A stretch of DNA of 64,000 nucleotides from a virus, in IMG/VR virus record IMGVR_UViG_3300046007_007028, positions 1 through 64,000 of that record; one strand, 5' to 3'. The notes under the pieces are model-generated. The model was given only the letters and a program-made list of their open reading frames with translations, was not told where the DNA came from and ran no database searches. Positions within the stretch are counted from its first letter, which is position 1. Each line of letters starts with the position of its first letter. This document shows positions 15,456 to 23,024 of the stretch, one piece after another. The position numbers and the translations under genes are program-made.

Positions 15456-16274
15456 TTAAATTTCGGCTAAGATTTCGAGGTTGTGGGTCCGGCAATACTG
15501 CTCGTACTCTTGGTAGGAGTCAAAGGTCATTTGAATTTCACGTGGTTTGAGGTTTTGAAGGGGGTGTTTTTTGGGTAAAGCCGGAATATCGGATTCTTTT
15601 GATTGATACGTCCCGTTACGGCTTTTTTCATTTCTATGCCACGTAGCAAGTCTTTTTGGCAAGTCCCAGAACTTTTCTTTTTCATACCGGAATGCAGTGG
15701 CGGATTTGTTTTGCTCGGTCCAATAAGCAAAAAACGCATTAAGCATTTCACGCCCATAGGTCTCTACAAACGGAACCAGTGTTTCTTTGAACTTATCCTT
15801 TCGCTCATTCAAACTTGGCTTTGCCTTGGGTGTGGAAGCAACCGCCGGTTGCGGTGCAATCACTATAGGTTCTAAGGTTATAGGTTCTAAGGTTATAGGT
15901 TTATCTATACTACTACTGCTTTCGCCTGTGCTTTCTATCTGCTTTATCAAGTGCTTTGCAAGTGCTTTCGTATGTGCTTTGTCAAATTTTAACAAAGCAA
16001 TTATGTTTGCAGTGTATTGATTTTTGCTTTCCTGAATCATTTCTATTGCCCCCAATTCCACCAATTCAGAGAGGGCTTTTTTGTAGGTGTTATAGGACTT
16101 TATCCCAATAGCCTCCATTGCTTCGGATGCCGGGAATCCAAACTTTGGCTTTTGGCTCATCCGGTTCCACTTTTCAATGGCCCACATATAAAGGGCCGTG
16201 GTTGTCGGGGAGTTTAGGTCCGGGTTTTCAAACGCCCAGTCGAACCAGTTCTTTGATAGTTCGTATCCAGTCAT
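15456..16274 (-). CDS. Winged-helix replication protein (DnaD/RepL-like)
   Basis: A 272-residue protein. Residues 20-95 are a winged-helix domain (TTALYMWAIEKWN, SYNTYKKALSELVELGAIEMI). Residues 118-150 are a Pro/Thr linker with a short tandem repeat (TLEPI twice). Residues 155-220 form a helical domain ending AYWTEQNKSATAFRYEKEKFWDLPKRLATW, which I know from Bacteroidota phages and plasmids next to helicase genes. Likely a helicase loader or initiator partner of the primase-helicase just downstream. Confidence 0.6.
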   Translation of the reverse strand: MTGYELSKNWFDWAFENPDLNSPTTTALYMWAIEKWNRMSQKPKFGFPASEAMEAIGIKSYNTYKKALSELVELGAIEMIQESKNQYTANIIALLKFDKAHTKALAKHLIKQIESTGESSSSIDKPITLEPITLEPIVIAPQPAVASTPKAKPSLNERKDKFKETLVPFVETYGREMLNAFFAYWTEQNKSATAFRYEKEKFWDLPKRLATWHRNEKSRNGTYQSKESDIPALPKKHPLQNLKPREIQMTFDSYQEYEQYCRTHNLEILAEI

Positions 16275-16489
16275 TTCGATTCGGCTGATTTAATAACCCG
16301 GTTCAATTCTTCTACAAACGCCTTTGCCGTATCAACATCCAGCGGCATATAGGTCTTGCTGTATGGTGGTTCGGCGTCATCTGTTTCAATTTTTATAACC
16401 ACTTGGGCTTTGTTATTGACAAAGGCGGAAAGCTCGTATTCGTCGAACCCTTTACTGTTGCTAAAAAATACCCTTATTGAATTTGCCAT
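16271..16489 (-). CDS. Hypothetical protein, 72 aa
   Basis: Small mixed alpha/beta protein; its stop overlaps the start of the replication protein as ATGA. Upstream of its ATG are a perfect palindrome and one half of a 10-base inverted repeat that recurs upstream of the small HTH gene, so it probably begins a regulated replication operon. Function unknown. Confidence 0.55.
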   Translation of the reverse strand: MANSIRVFFSNSKGFDEYELSAFVNNKAQVVIKIETDDAEPPYSKTYMPLDVDTAKAFVEELNRVIKSAESK

Positions 16490-16499
16490 TGTTGTAAAC

Positions 16500-16520
16500 T
16501 TTTGTTAACGGAAACGTTTC
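16500..16520. promoter_or_regulatory. Operator-like site upstream of the replication operon
   Basis: TTTTGTTAAC at 16500-16509 is the exact reverse complement of GTTAACAAAA at 16711-16720; next to it GAAACGTTTC (16511-16520) is a perfect 10-base palindrome. The two GTTAACAAAA copies flank the small HTH gene. Confidence 0.5.
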
Positions 16521-16537
16521 TTTTAGGAGCCAAAAAA

Positions 16538-16696
16538 TCAACCCTTGAACTGTTTTTTAAGAGCCTCTTGTATGTGAATAGGCATATCCCGGTGCTTGTG
16601 TAGGTAAATCGAAAGCAGGGGCCTTGAAATTCCTACCCGTTTGGCAACCCAGCTTATTTTGAGGCCACGGTTCTTAATTTCTTCTTTGAAATCCAT
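16538..16696 (-). CDS. 52-residue HTH protein, repressor/Cro candidate
   Basis: Reads MDFKEEIKNRGLKISWVAKRVG followed by ISRPLLSIYLHKHRDMP. Residues 13-36 form a classic helix-turn-helix (ISWVAKRVGISRPLLSIYL). It is about the size of a Cro protein. It has its own promoter, and inverted copies of GTTAACAAAA lie upstream of it and upstream of the next operon. I infer that it represses itself and the replication operon. Confidence 0.75.
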   Translation of the reverse strand: MDFKEEIKNRGLKISWVAKRVGISRPLLSIYLHKHRDMPIHIQEALKKQFKG

Positions 16697-16700
16697 GCTG

Positions 16701-16733
16701 CAAATCTAATGTTAACAAAATTGTTTATCCAAA
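16701..16733 (-). promoter_or_regulatory. Promoter of the small HTH gene with operator-like repeat
   Basis: Minus strand TAGATTTG (-7, 16701-16708) and TTTG (-33, 16730-16733), spacing 21. Between them lies GTTAACAAAA (plus strand 16711-16720), part of an imperfect dyad AACAA-AA-TTGTT. The ATG follows the -7 box by four bases. Confidence 0.65.
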
Positions 16734-16740
16734 TTTATTT

Positions 16741-16962
16741 TCACTTCTCCAATCCAACCCCAATCTCCACCCTAACCCCATCATCCACAACCTCAGTGAT
16801 GGTGACGCATCTGGGAGTCATTTCCAGAAAGTCGCTGAATCGCTTTGATCCGGGCAGAAGATCCTCTCCAAATGCCCGAATAGCCCTCACAGGGTACATT
16901 TTCCCCGTTACCCGGCTTTCAACAACACGTCCAAGGCGAATGGTTCCGATGGTGGGTTTCAT
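16741..16962 (-). CDS. Hypothetical protein, 73 aa
   Basis: Beta-rich short protein (TIGTIRLGRVVESRVTGKMYPV) with a stop 40 bases before the HTH gene and an ATGA overlap with the RepL-like gene. An overlapping plus-strand frame exists but lacks this coupling. Function unknown. Confidence 0.55.
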   Translation of the reverse strand: MKPTIGTIRLGRVVESRVTGKMYPVRAIRAFGEDLLPGSKRFSDFLEMTPRCVTITEVVDDGVRVEIGVGLEK

Positions 16963-17465
16963 GGCTTTTGATTTTCAAAATCATCAATGTCGTTGTCCCT
17001 TGCTTGCTCGAAAGAAACCAAAACGCTTTTGGCCTCCAGCTTCTTTTTGCCCATAGCAGCCCGTTCGTCCGTACCGCCTTTCCAGAATATCTCGTGCGAA
17101 ACGCAATAAGACCCGCCTTCGCCACGAATCAAATCCAGGCCCTTTAACCGACGCAAACTCCGGCTAATCTGCTCCTTGGTCATAACCAAGTCCTCCATCA
17201 TCTTCTTGCGCTTTAAAGCCGTCAAATCAACCTCGCCGGTATTCATTTGAGCCCAGCTACACATCTTAGCCAGCACCTTAAAATCATCGGCATACCGAAT
17301 CTCATAAAACGGGCCCATAAACTGAATGAACGTCATAAAAAACTCATCGGTCCTCACCGGAATGCTATACCGCTTCCGGGTAACCACCTCCCTGACCTCA
17401 CCCGTAAGACGGTCGGTATCCGTCACCGTTTCCTCATTAACCAGCTTTATTCTTGTTCTTGGCAT
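16959..17465 (-). CDS. RepL-like winged-helix replication initiator (tentative)
   Basis: Start taken at ATG 17465 (MPRTRIKLVNEETVTDTD); the frame extends 21 codons through the promoter. Of 168 residues, 30-130 show the RepL-like plan: RKRYSIPVRTDEFFMTFIQFM, EVDLTALKRKKMMEDLVMTKEQISRSL as HTH, LKGLDLIRGEGGSYCVS as wing and HEIFWKGG. RepL proteins start plasmid and phage replication at a nearby origin. It is the first leftward gene next to the repeat-rich strand switch, which fits. Confidence 0.6.
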   Translation of the reverse strand: MPRTRIKLVNEETVTDTDRLTGEVREVVTRKRYSIPVRTDEFFMTFIQFMGPFYEIRYADDFKVLAKMCSWAQMNTGEVDLTALKRKKMMEDLVMTKEQISRSLRRLKGLDLIRGEGGSYCVSHEIFWKGGTDERAAMGKKKLEAKSVLVSFEQARDNDIDDFENQKP

Positions 17466-17485
17466 CTGTTGACTAAATAATGCAA

Positions 17486-17493
17486 CAAAGATA
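17486..17493 (-). promoter_or_regulatory. -7 promoter box of the RepL-like gene
   Basis: Minus strand TATCTTTG, 20 bases before the ATG at 17465. No convincing -33 box, so it may need an activator. Confidence 0.4.
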
Positions 17494-17532
17494 ATAAATC
17501 CGGAAACAAGTTGTACCGAAAATGTCAACCTG

Positions 17533-17591
17533 TTGCAATAGAGCGCAAGCGGGATGCGTTCTAATGCAAAACACTCGGTATCCTATTGCAA
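17533..17591. repeat. 9-base inverted repeat upstream of the RepL-like gene
   Basis: TTGCAATAG (17533-17541) and CTATTGCAA (17583-17591) are exact reverse complements 41 bases apart. Possible operator pair or part of an origin. Confidence 0.5.
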
Positions 17592-17952
17592 TTGTAACAC
17601 TACATACACCATTGAAAATCAATCATGTAACCATTGTTACACCTCTTATCTTGTAGTATACACTTTTTATCACGCTACCATGTCATGAACTACCTGCATT
17701 TTCTCTTGGTTTTTACCCTCTTTTCGACCCATACCCCCCCCATCAAACCACCTACAAAACAAATCCATTTCAAGCCCGGTGGGGTGGCTAAACACATAGG
17801 ACAGACAGCCGGGACAGAAAAGACAGGGTTCGGGTGGCCAAAAAGACGGAGATGCAGGTTTGGGGGTTAAACAGGGAGGATGGTTGAAAACAGCAACGTT
17901 TGAGTACAGAGGCGATTGGCCGAGACTAAGGGGAAGGGTTGATCGGTGAGAT

Positions 17953-17971
17953 TGACCGGAGAGACGATTGG
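17953..17971. repeat. 19-base direct repeat, copy 1
   Basis: TGACCGGAGAGACGATTGG; identical copy at 18093-18111, exactly 140 bases away. Confidence 0.9.
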
Positions 17972-18092
17972 CAGAGAATGCGGCAGTAAAGACGGGCCAG
18001 AAAGAGACGTTACAGGATTGGGATTAGATGCAGAGTGGATTGATAGATGGGCATGGCCGAGAAAAGAACGGGACAGATAAGACAGGGGATTA

Positions 18093-18111
18093 TGACCGGA
18101 GAGACGATTGG
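18093..18111. repeat. 19-base direct repeat, copy 2
   Basis: Identical to 17953-17971. Confidence 0.9.
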
Positions 18112-18336
18112 TTACTCCCCCTCCACCCCGGCCTCTTCCCTCACCACAAAACCGAAACCATTTCGACCCGGTACCCTCGAAAATCCATCGCAAACCGGAC
18201 CGCAACCAGCAAGAAACCCGATTGAGACAACGCAATACGGGAAACAGAAACCAAACCTAAGCTATCCCTTCGCGTGCTTTACGTGGCGTTTGTGTTTGTT
18301 GTGCTTCGCGTTGTGGCGTTGTGGGAAACCAAGTCA

Positions 18337-18551
18337 GGACCGAAGCAAGGGAACCGGAACCGGAACCGAAACCGAAACCCGGAACCCGGAACCGGAACCC
18401 ATGCGGAAGATGTGTACCAGGTAAAGCATACCAATTCAGTCAGGGCAGAACATACCAATTCAGGGAAACCGGACCGAAGCAAGGGAAACCATACCAATTT
18501 AGACCAAACCCGCAGACCAATTTCGCGCAAAATCTCAGGACCGAAGACGGG
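18337..18551. repeat. Cluster of short direct repeats and hexamer tract
   Basis: GGACCGAAGCAAGGGAA at 18337-18353 and 18471-18487, a shorter GGACCGAAG at 18539; CATACCAATT(C/T)A at 18427, 18451 and 18490; a tandem of GGAACC and GAAACC units between about 18350 and 18390. Confidence 0.8.
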
Positions 18552-18770
18552 AAAAGGTGCTTGGAAAGGTCAGGATTGAGGGGGAAACGGGAAGGTTTGG
18601 AGGGGAGGAAACCCACCTTCCTTTCGCCCAATTTCACCCTCAAAACGCCTAACCTCTTCATTTTCACCCCTATTTCTTTGGTCCTTCGATTCGCGTCAAT
18701 CAACCCTCAAAACGCTTGTTTGGTCGAATGAATAGCGAATATTTGCTTTTTTTGTACTTTAAATTGCGTT

Positions 18771-18953
18771 ATGGAAAATCAAATCAAAGCAAAGAAGGGG
18801 AGAAAAAAACTTCCGGAAGGGGAGCGAAAAGTTCCGATTCGCATATACGTTTGTGAAAAAGATGTAAAAGATTTCGGCGGGGAACTCGCTGTAATGGAGC
18901 AACTTATAAATTATTTTAATTTCTTGCTAAAAAAACGCTTGGAAATTAAATAA
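18771..18953 (+). CDS. Hypothetical basic protein, 60 aa, first rightward gene
   Basis: A Lys/Arg-rich N-terminus (residues 5-22) followed by PIRIYVCEKDVKDFGG and a hydrophobic helix. This could be a small DNA- or RNA-binding early regulator, but no named motif is present. It opens the rightward early region, beside the candidate origin. Confidence 0.5.
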   Translation: MENQIKAKKGRKKLPEGERKVPIRIYVCEKDVKDFGGELAVMEQLINYFNFLLKKRLEIK

Positions 18954-18968
18954 TTCATTCTACATTTG
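18938..18968 (+). promoter_or_regulatory. Bacteroidota-type promoter, rightward
   Basis: TACATTTG (18961-18968) with CTTG (18938-18941) 19 bases upstream. It drives the gene at 19012 and probably much of the rightward early operon. Confidence 0.55.
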
Positions 18969-19011
18969 TCCTAACAATTCAACGGAAGCCCACGGAACGG
19001 GCAAAATAACC

Positions 19012-19308
19012 ATGTTTACAGAACCAGCCTTATTAGTATCAGATGCACACGGTGTATTTATGATGCAATTATTGATTGACGAAAATAAGAAGTCCAATTC
19101 CTTATTTTTCCGTCAATTGTCTGAAAAATTATCTTCTGAGGACCTTGCCATTTTATTGGAAGGTCCGGATAATAAGTTTCATTTCGAGGTTTGTGACGAC
19201 GTTTGCAGCCTGACGTTTACGGAAGAGGACGGACAAGAATATTTTCTCAGTTATGAGGAAGGTGGAATTTTCGCTATTCCTTCAGGTTATGAATTTGAAA
19301 ACAACTAA
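19012..19308 (+). CDS. Hypothetical acidic protein, 98 aa
   Basis: Rich in Asp and Glu, with a helical first half and a beta-like second half (FHFEVCDDVCSLTFTEEDGQEY). Small acidic early proteins are often inhibitors of host enzymes, but nothing specific is seen. Confidence 0.5.
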   Translation: MFTEPALLVSDAHGVFMMQLLIDENKKSNSLFFRQLSEKLSSEDLAILLEGPDNKFHFEVCDDVCSLTFTEEDGQEYFLSYEEGGIFAIPSGYEFENN

Positions 19309-19337
19309 CGCTGCCCGCGTCAAAGGCAAAAAAAAGT

Positions 19338-19616
19338 ATGTCAAAAAAAGCATTCCTTCATTTCGGCGGTTCTTTTGTCGGAACTCCCAACGGACCATTT
19401 TTCACAACGGAAACAGATTTTATTGAGGCTCCGCTTTGGTGGCACAAACAAGGCTTATCCTTTACCAAATCAGGCTATGGTTCGCGCATTCCCATGCCTT
19501 ACAAGGTCCGCATGGGAAACAGATTTCACCGTGTTTATTGCTGTATTTATGGCAATTCAGGTACCTGCTTTATTGAGCAAAAAAGAAAGCCTGTTGCAAC
19601 GGTTGATATTTATTAA
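19338..19616 (+). CDS. Hypothetical protein, 92 aa
   Basis: Basic and aromatic, with several Cys and Gly. A second open frame overlaps nearly the whole gene (19375-19671), but this one has better spacing to its neighbours and a typical start. Unknown. Confidence 0.4.
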   Translation: MSKKAFLHFGGSFVGTPNGPFFTTETDFIEAPLWWHKQGLSFTKSGYGSRIPMPYKVRMGNRFHRVYCCIYGNSGTCFIEQKRKPVATVDIY

Positions 19617-19636
19617 AATCTTAATTCAAAAACAGT

Positions 19637-20077
19637 ATGAAAACAGTAAATGCAATCAATTCAGTTTCTGAAATTCAGGAGCTTGAAAAAATGGGAGTTG
19701 AAATAGAGTTCACTCCAGAAAATGAAGATATTTCTCCCTTTGGTCAGTTCGATGACGACGAAACGGCGCAAAAGATTTGTGACAAATACGAAAGGGGTAA
19801 TGAGGCTGCATGGTTTTGTGCAAAAGTTTCCGTAAGGTTTCGCGGTTTTGAGGGGACCAATTATTTAGGTTGCTGTTCTTACAAGTCCTTCAAAGAGTTT
19901 TGCAGCGATGAATCCGGATATTATGTTGATATGGTTAATCAGTGTATTTCCCAAGTCAATACAGAAATTCAGGCCCGCAATTATGAAACCCAAAAGGCTT
20001 GGGACATTCGCCGGGCTGTAAATTTGATTCAGTCTTACGGATATGAAATTTTCCAATCAATCAGAAAAACAGCATGA
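19637..20077 (+). CDS. Hypothetical protein, 146 aa
   Basis: Acidic N-terminal 60 residues, then a compact part with GFEGTNYLGCCSYKSFKEFC and a helical C-terminus. Stop overlaps the next start as ATGA. The GTNYLGCCSYKSFKEF-like string is common in small early proteins of Bacteroidota phages, function unknown. Confidence 0.55.
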   Translation: MKTVNAINSVSEIQELEKMGVEIEFTPENEDISPFGQFDDDETAQKICDKYERGNEAAWFCAKVSVRFRGFEGTNYLGCCSYKSFKEFCSDESGYYVDMVNQCISQVNTEIQARNYETQKAWDIRRAVNLIQSYGYEIFQSIRKTA

Positions 20078-20220
20078 AACCCACAACATACCAAACCATC
20101 TCAATCCCCGGCTACCTTTTCCCTGTAAGGGTTGAGGTAGTTATGGGAGCCGGATTTATTGCCTACCGTAGGGCAGGAAGGGAGATTTTTAGGGAAACCA
20201 TTAAACCATGCGACAAATGA
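20074..20220 (+). CDS. Hypothetical protein, 48 aa
   Basis: MKPTTYQTISIPGYLFPVRV and a basic second half. ATGA overlaps at both ends make it a likely real gene despite its size. Confidence 0.5.
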   Translation: MKPTTYQTISIPGYLFPVRVEVVMGAGFIAYRRAGREIFRETIKPCDK

Positions 20221-20450
20221 AAACAATCGACAAAATACTTTGCGAAGTATCAACAAAATATGGGGCGCCAATGGGACGCCCAAATGTAAACCCCACAACG
20301 CCGCAAGGCCACAAAACAATATTTGACTGTCGCGTAGTATTGGACCGCGGAGGTTATGACAAGGGCGGGGCATATTGGGGCATTGGCAAGGAATTGCGGG
20401 TTAGTTACACAAAGGACCTTTCGTACATAAATTTTTATCGCAGACCATGA
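20217..20450 (+). CDS. Conserved small phage protein, 77 aa
   Basis: Start taken at ATG 20217 because it overlaps the upstream stop. The second half has a compact conserved-looking pattern: APMGRPN, VVLDRGGYDKGGAYWGIGKELRV, YTKDLSYINFYR. I recognise this Gly/Tyr-rich string from other phages, but not its role. Confidence 0.6.
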   Translation: MKTIDKILCEVSTKYGAPMGRPNVNPTTPQGHKTIFDCRVVLDRGGYDKGGAYWGIGKELRVSYTKDLSYINFYRRP

Positions 20451-20641
20451 AAACACCTCAAATATTAGCACTCAAAAAACAAGCTCAAGAACAACGGGAA
20501 AGGCTGCCCTCATACCATCCATGGCAGAAACTAAGCGAAAGCGCGTTGATTTCTGAGCTTATGTATCTGGAAAACCAAAGGATAAAGGCCGAAAGGGAGA
20601 AAATGGAAAGCGACAAATCTCACTTTTATTTCAATGATTAA
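20447..20641 (+). CDS. Hypothetical charged helical protein, 64 aa
   Basis: Almost wholly helical and charged. ATGA overlap with the gene before it and an 8-base overlap with the next. Function unknown. Confidence 0.5.
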   Translation: MKTPQILALKKQAQEQRERLPSYHPWQKLSESALISELMYLENQRIKAEREKMESDKSHFYFND

Positions 20642-20813
20642 CCCCATAAAACCCTTACCCATTGCCCGAATCCTGTTTGCCCTATCCTTTTGTTTCCTGA
20701 TTTTAAGCCTTCATTTCTTAATGATCGGGTCAAAGGTTTGGGGGTATGGATTGATTTTTCCAGCGTTTACTCACATGATCGGGGCCCTTTATTTATTCAG
20801 GAAACACAAATAA
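20634..20813 (+). CDS. Small membrane protein, 59 aa
   Basis: Two hydrophobic segments (ILFALSFCFLILSLHFLMIG, about residues 13-32, and YGLIFPAFTHMIGALYLF, 38-55) with a short basic tail. Predicted two-pass inner-membrane protein of an early operon. Role unknown. Confidence 0.5.
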   Translation: MINPIKPLPIARILFALSFCFLILSLHFLMIGSKVWGYGLIFPAFTHMIGALYLFRKHK

Positions 20814-20955
20814 AAATCCCCTCCCTTGCCCCTGAAATATGGGGGCCGCGTATCGGATACGGGGGAGGTGGGCAAAGACTTAATCCCTGAAAGGTCGATA
20901 AATGTAGAGGGGGAAAAAACCCGTCCTAAGCCCGGACGCAAAACAGGGGAATTTT
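20814..20955 (+). other. Leader with hairpins before the 135-aa gene
   Basis: 142 bases without a gene. Contains G-rich blocks and a clear hairpin CGTCC/GGACG at about 20921-20938, followed by AAAACAGGGG and the ATG. Possibly translation control; nothing recognised. Confidence 0.35.
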
Positions 20956-21363
20956 ATGAACATAGTTGAAATGTTGGTTTCATTCGTAAACCAAAGGCCC
21001 GGATTAGATTTTGAAAATTATGGGGACATATCTGCGTACCGGAAAGAAAGCCGCGAAATAACGGCGGATAAACACGATTTCTTTGAATTGCTTTCACTTG
21101 CCCAACGCAGGATTGACAATTTCCCGGCAAAGCTGGAAACCTACCTGACAAACACCGATGGAAGGCTTCAGTATTGCACCGGACAATATTTCCCGACTGA
21201 ATATCGGCCCGCGGCAAATGGCGTCCTCAAATCGTTTATTTGGAACTCATACCGGGACGAAAAGCACCCGGACGGGACATCCGTTTATACTACGGGTCCG
21301 GAAATCCGCAAGGCTATCAAACGGAATCTTTCTACAAGGGTTGGGAAATTGTATTTTAATTGA
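20956..21363 (+). CDS. Conserved hypothetical phage protein, 135 aa
   Basis: Begins MNIVEMLVSFVNQRPGLDFENYGD; middle YCTGQYFPTEYRPAANGVL; C-terminus with GPEIRKAIKRNLSTRVGK. The FVNQRPGLDFENYGD and YCTGQYFPTEYR strings are familiar from small genes in many phage early regions, but no function is known to me. Confidence 0.65.
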   Translation: MNIVEMLVSFVNQRPGLDFENYGDISAYRKESREITADKHDFFELLSLAQRRIDNFPAKLETYLTNTDGRLQYCTGQYFPTEYRPAANGVLKSFIWNSYRDEKHPDGTSVYTTGPEIRKAIKRNLSTRVGKLYFN

Positions 21364-21371
21364 TTACTGAA

Positions 21372-21608
21372 ATGGAACGCGAAATAATCAACGGAATGAA
21401 AAGAGGCATCCAATACTCGCACTATGTTGGAGGCTATTTATTAGAAATACAAAACTCGCTATTTCTTGCACTTGATCCAGAACTTTCCAAATATATGGAA
21501 GGGGAAGAGGGGAAAAATGAATATTGGGCCAAACGTGCCACCGATATGGTAACACAATTACGCGATAAAATTGCGGAATTGGATAAGCTCAACAAAATGG
21601 ATTATTAA
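21372..21608 (+). CDS. Hypothetical helical protein, 78 aa
   Basis: ATG at 21372 chosen; a TTG at 21360 overlapping the upstream stop as TTGA is a possible start four codons earlier. Helical throughout, acidic in the second half. Unknown. Confidence 0.5.
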   Translation: MEREIINGMKRGIQYSHYVGGYLLEIQNSLFLALDPELSKYMEGEEGKNEYWAKRATDMVTQLRDKIAELDKLNKMDY

Positions 21609-21621
21609 CTGATTGTAAGCC

Positions 21622-21996
21622 ATGAAAATTGATTTTTCAACTATTGCATACGTCCGGCATTCGCTTGCCGGACCTGTTTCAAACCTTCGCGGATTTGCCA
21701 AAGACGTAAACGACTATCTAAGCGAAACGCACCCCGCAATTTTGGCGGAGAAAACAAATCCCAAAGGGCTTTTTACTATCGGGCACAAATTAGAGTGTTT
21801 GGTACGCGATGCGGACAATATAATAAGCGAAATCGACCGCATTCGCGATGCGGCAACGCCGGAGGCTTATGAAATAATCCGCGCCCTTGTGGATGAACTG
21901 AACAGGCAAATAGAGAACACCCCGACGGCAAGAGAACGAACGGCCCCGGCAATTTTAGACAAAGCAGAATCTTTTTTAACCAACTGGAATCCATGA
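21622..21996 (+). CDS. Hypothetical helical protein, 124 aa
   Basis: Long amphipathic helices with regular Ala/Leu/Ile spacing, perhaps a small helical bundle. ATGA overlap with the next gene. Unknown. Confidence 0.5.
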   Translation: MKIDFSTIAYVRHSLAGPVSNLRGFAKDVNDYLSETHPAILAEKTNPKGLFTIGHKLECLVRDADNIISEIDRIRDAATPEAYEIIRALVDELNRQIENTPTARERTAPAILDKAESFLTNWNP

Positions 21997-22214
21997 CAAT
22001 CTATCAAATTAAGCACGCAACCCGGCATACAGCACCGGAATATTTTACCCGTAGAACCATGCGTTTTTTCGGGCAAACATTAAAGGATTTTTCAGTCCGA
22101 AAACAGGCTGATGGACGTTTTAGAATTGCGGCCCCTATGCGAAACTTTGAAGGCAAGAAAATAGGGGTTAGTGTTCGGTTTTTTAATCCTGAGAACAACA
22201 AATTAGAGGCATAA
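21993..22214 (+). CDS. Conserved small phage protein, 73 aa
   Basis: Pattern IYQIKHATRHTAPEYFTRRTM, then FGQTLKDFSVRKQADGRFRIAAP and VRFFNPENNKLE. This layout, a two-strand unit with a conserved FGQTLKDF, occurs in many phages of diverse hosts. Function unknown. Confidence 0.6.
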   Translation: MTIYQIKHATRHTAPEYFTRRTMRFFGQTLKDFSVRKQADGRFRIAAPMRNFEGKKIGVSVRFFNPENNKLEA

Positions 22215-22220
22215 AAACAT

Positions 22221-22264
22221 CCCCTGCCTGCCTTTCGGGGGCTGCGGTCGAACCGGGGCAGGGG
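22221..22264 (+). other. Compact three-way-junction hairpin in leader
   Basis: CCCCTGCC (22221-22228) pairs with GGCAGGGG (22257-22264); inside are a small GCC/GGC hairpin and CGGT-CGA-ACCG. The element is 28 bases before the next ATG and ends in GGGAACC, like the element at 22919. Confidence 0.4.
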
Positions 22265-22291
22265 AACCAATTTTTAAAACAAACAAACAGT

Positions 22292-22909
22292 ATGCAGACA
22301 AAACAATTTAATGGGCTTATTCAAATTGTAACAGGTCGGGACCTGACAATTAAAACCAATGATTTGGAATTGGAATTTGAAAAAGAATATTATGTTTTCA
22401 GGAAGCTACCCATAACAGGGAGAACGGTTTCTTTTTACTGGAAAACGCCCAAATCCGACGAAAAAATGCTACGGTCTTTTATTACGGCTTTTTGTTCCAA
22501 ATACCGGGAACCGAACCCTGCAAAATATGGCCCTTGCAGCATTTACACCGAGGCAAAAACATGGGACCAAAAAACAGAAGAAGAAAGGGAGCATTGCTAT
22601 ATGCACCACAGTACCAATATGTACTCCAAAGAAAGACTATTGGAACAAGTGCAAGCCAATTTCAATAGCCCCGAAATTACAGACGGGCTTATTAAGTACG
22701 GGTTCTACCCGACCGAATACGGGGTAGGTATTTTTGTAGTCTTTGAAACCGACTATGTAAAAAGGGCGGTCAATGCAATGTATAATTTTCTCAAAAAGAA
22801 AGGCATACCATTTTCAAACGAATACTCCGACGCCCGGTGGGTATTCAGGTTTAAACTCAACCTTACAAAACAAGTGCATCAAAACCTTTTAACGGGCTTT
22901 GTAGCTTAA
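22292..22909 (+). CDS. Hypothetical protein, 205 aa
   Basis: Mixed alpha/beta. Residues 25-55 form beta strands, 60-110 contain several Cys and His, and the last 60 residues read as a helix-strand unit (VFETDYVKRAVNAMYNFLKKKG). Clear codon structure and a leader hairpin, but no family recognised. Confidence 0.55.
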   Translation: MQTKQFNGLIQIVTGRDLTIKTNDLELEFEKEYYVFRKLPITGRTVSFYWKTPKSDEKMLRSFITAFCSKYREPNPAKYGPCSIYTEAKTWDQKTEEEREHCYMHHSTNMYSKERLLEQVQANFNSPEITDGLIKYGFYPTEYGVGIFVVFETDYVKRAVNAMYNFLKKKGIPFSNEYSDARWVFRFKLNLTKQVHQNLLTGFVA

Positions 22910-22918
22910 TCCACCCTT

Positions 22919-22980
22919 CCCGCATTGCCTGAAATGATACACGGCAATAGCAACCCTTTAAACATCGGAACAGGGGCGGG
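22919..22980 (+). other. Nested inverted repeats in leader
   Basis: CCCGC (22919-22923) and GCGGG (22976-22980) enclose ATTGCC (22924-22929) and GGCAAT (22943-22948). It is followed by AACC, as in the element at 22221. Confidence 0.4.
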
Positions 22981-23024
22981 AACCAAACCAAAATGCGGCC
23001 ACCGTGTCAGAGTGGCAAGGGAAA

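Larger units (their letters stand above)
17600..18770. other. Gene-free, repeat-rich strand-switch region; candidate replication origin
   Basis: About 1.2 kb between leftward and rightward operons with no convincing gene. The plus strand is purine-rich from 17.8 to 18.1 kb, then contains A/C- and G/A-rich blocks. It holds several direct repeats: a 19-base exact pair (17953 and 18093), an 18-base pair with one mismatch (17811 and 18070), GGACCGAAG three times (18337, 18471, 18539; the first two extend to 17 identical bases), CATACCAATT three times (18427, 18451, 18490), and a GGAACC/GAAACC tandem tract at about 18350-18390. Iteron-like repeats next to a RepL-like gene at a transcription divergence suggest an origin or early control region. 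Confidence 0.5.

Noticed and set aside
18321-18731. Plus-strand frame of 136 residues with YQF repeats
   Set aside because: It is the translation of the direct repeats and the hexamer tract; neighbouring frames are open as well, and there is no promoter or start context.
20690-20890. 66-residue plus-strand frame
   Set aside because: It overlaps the better supported two-pass membrane protein gene (20634-20813) and lacks its coupling to the upstream gene.
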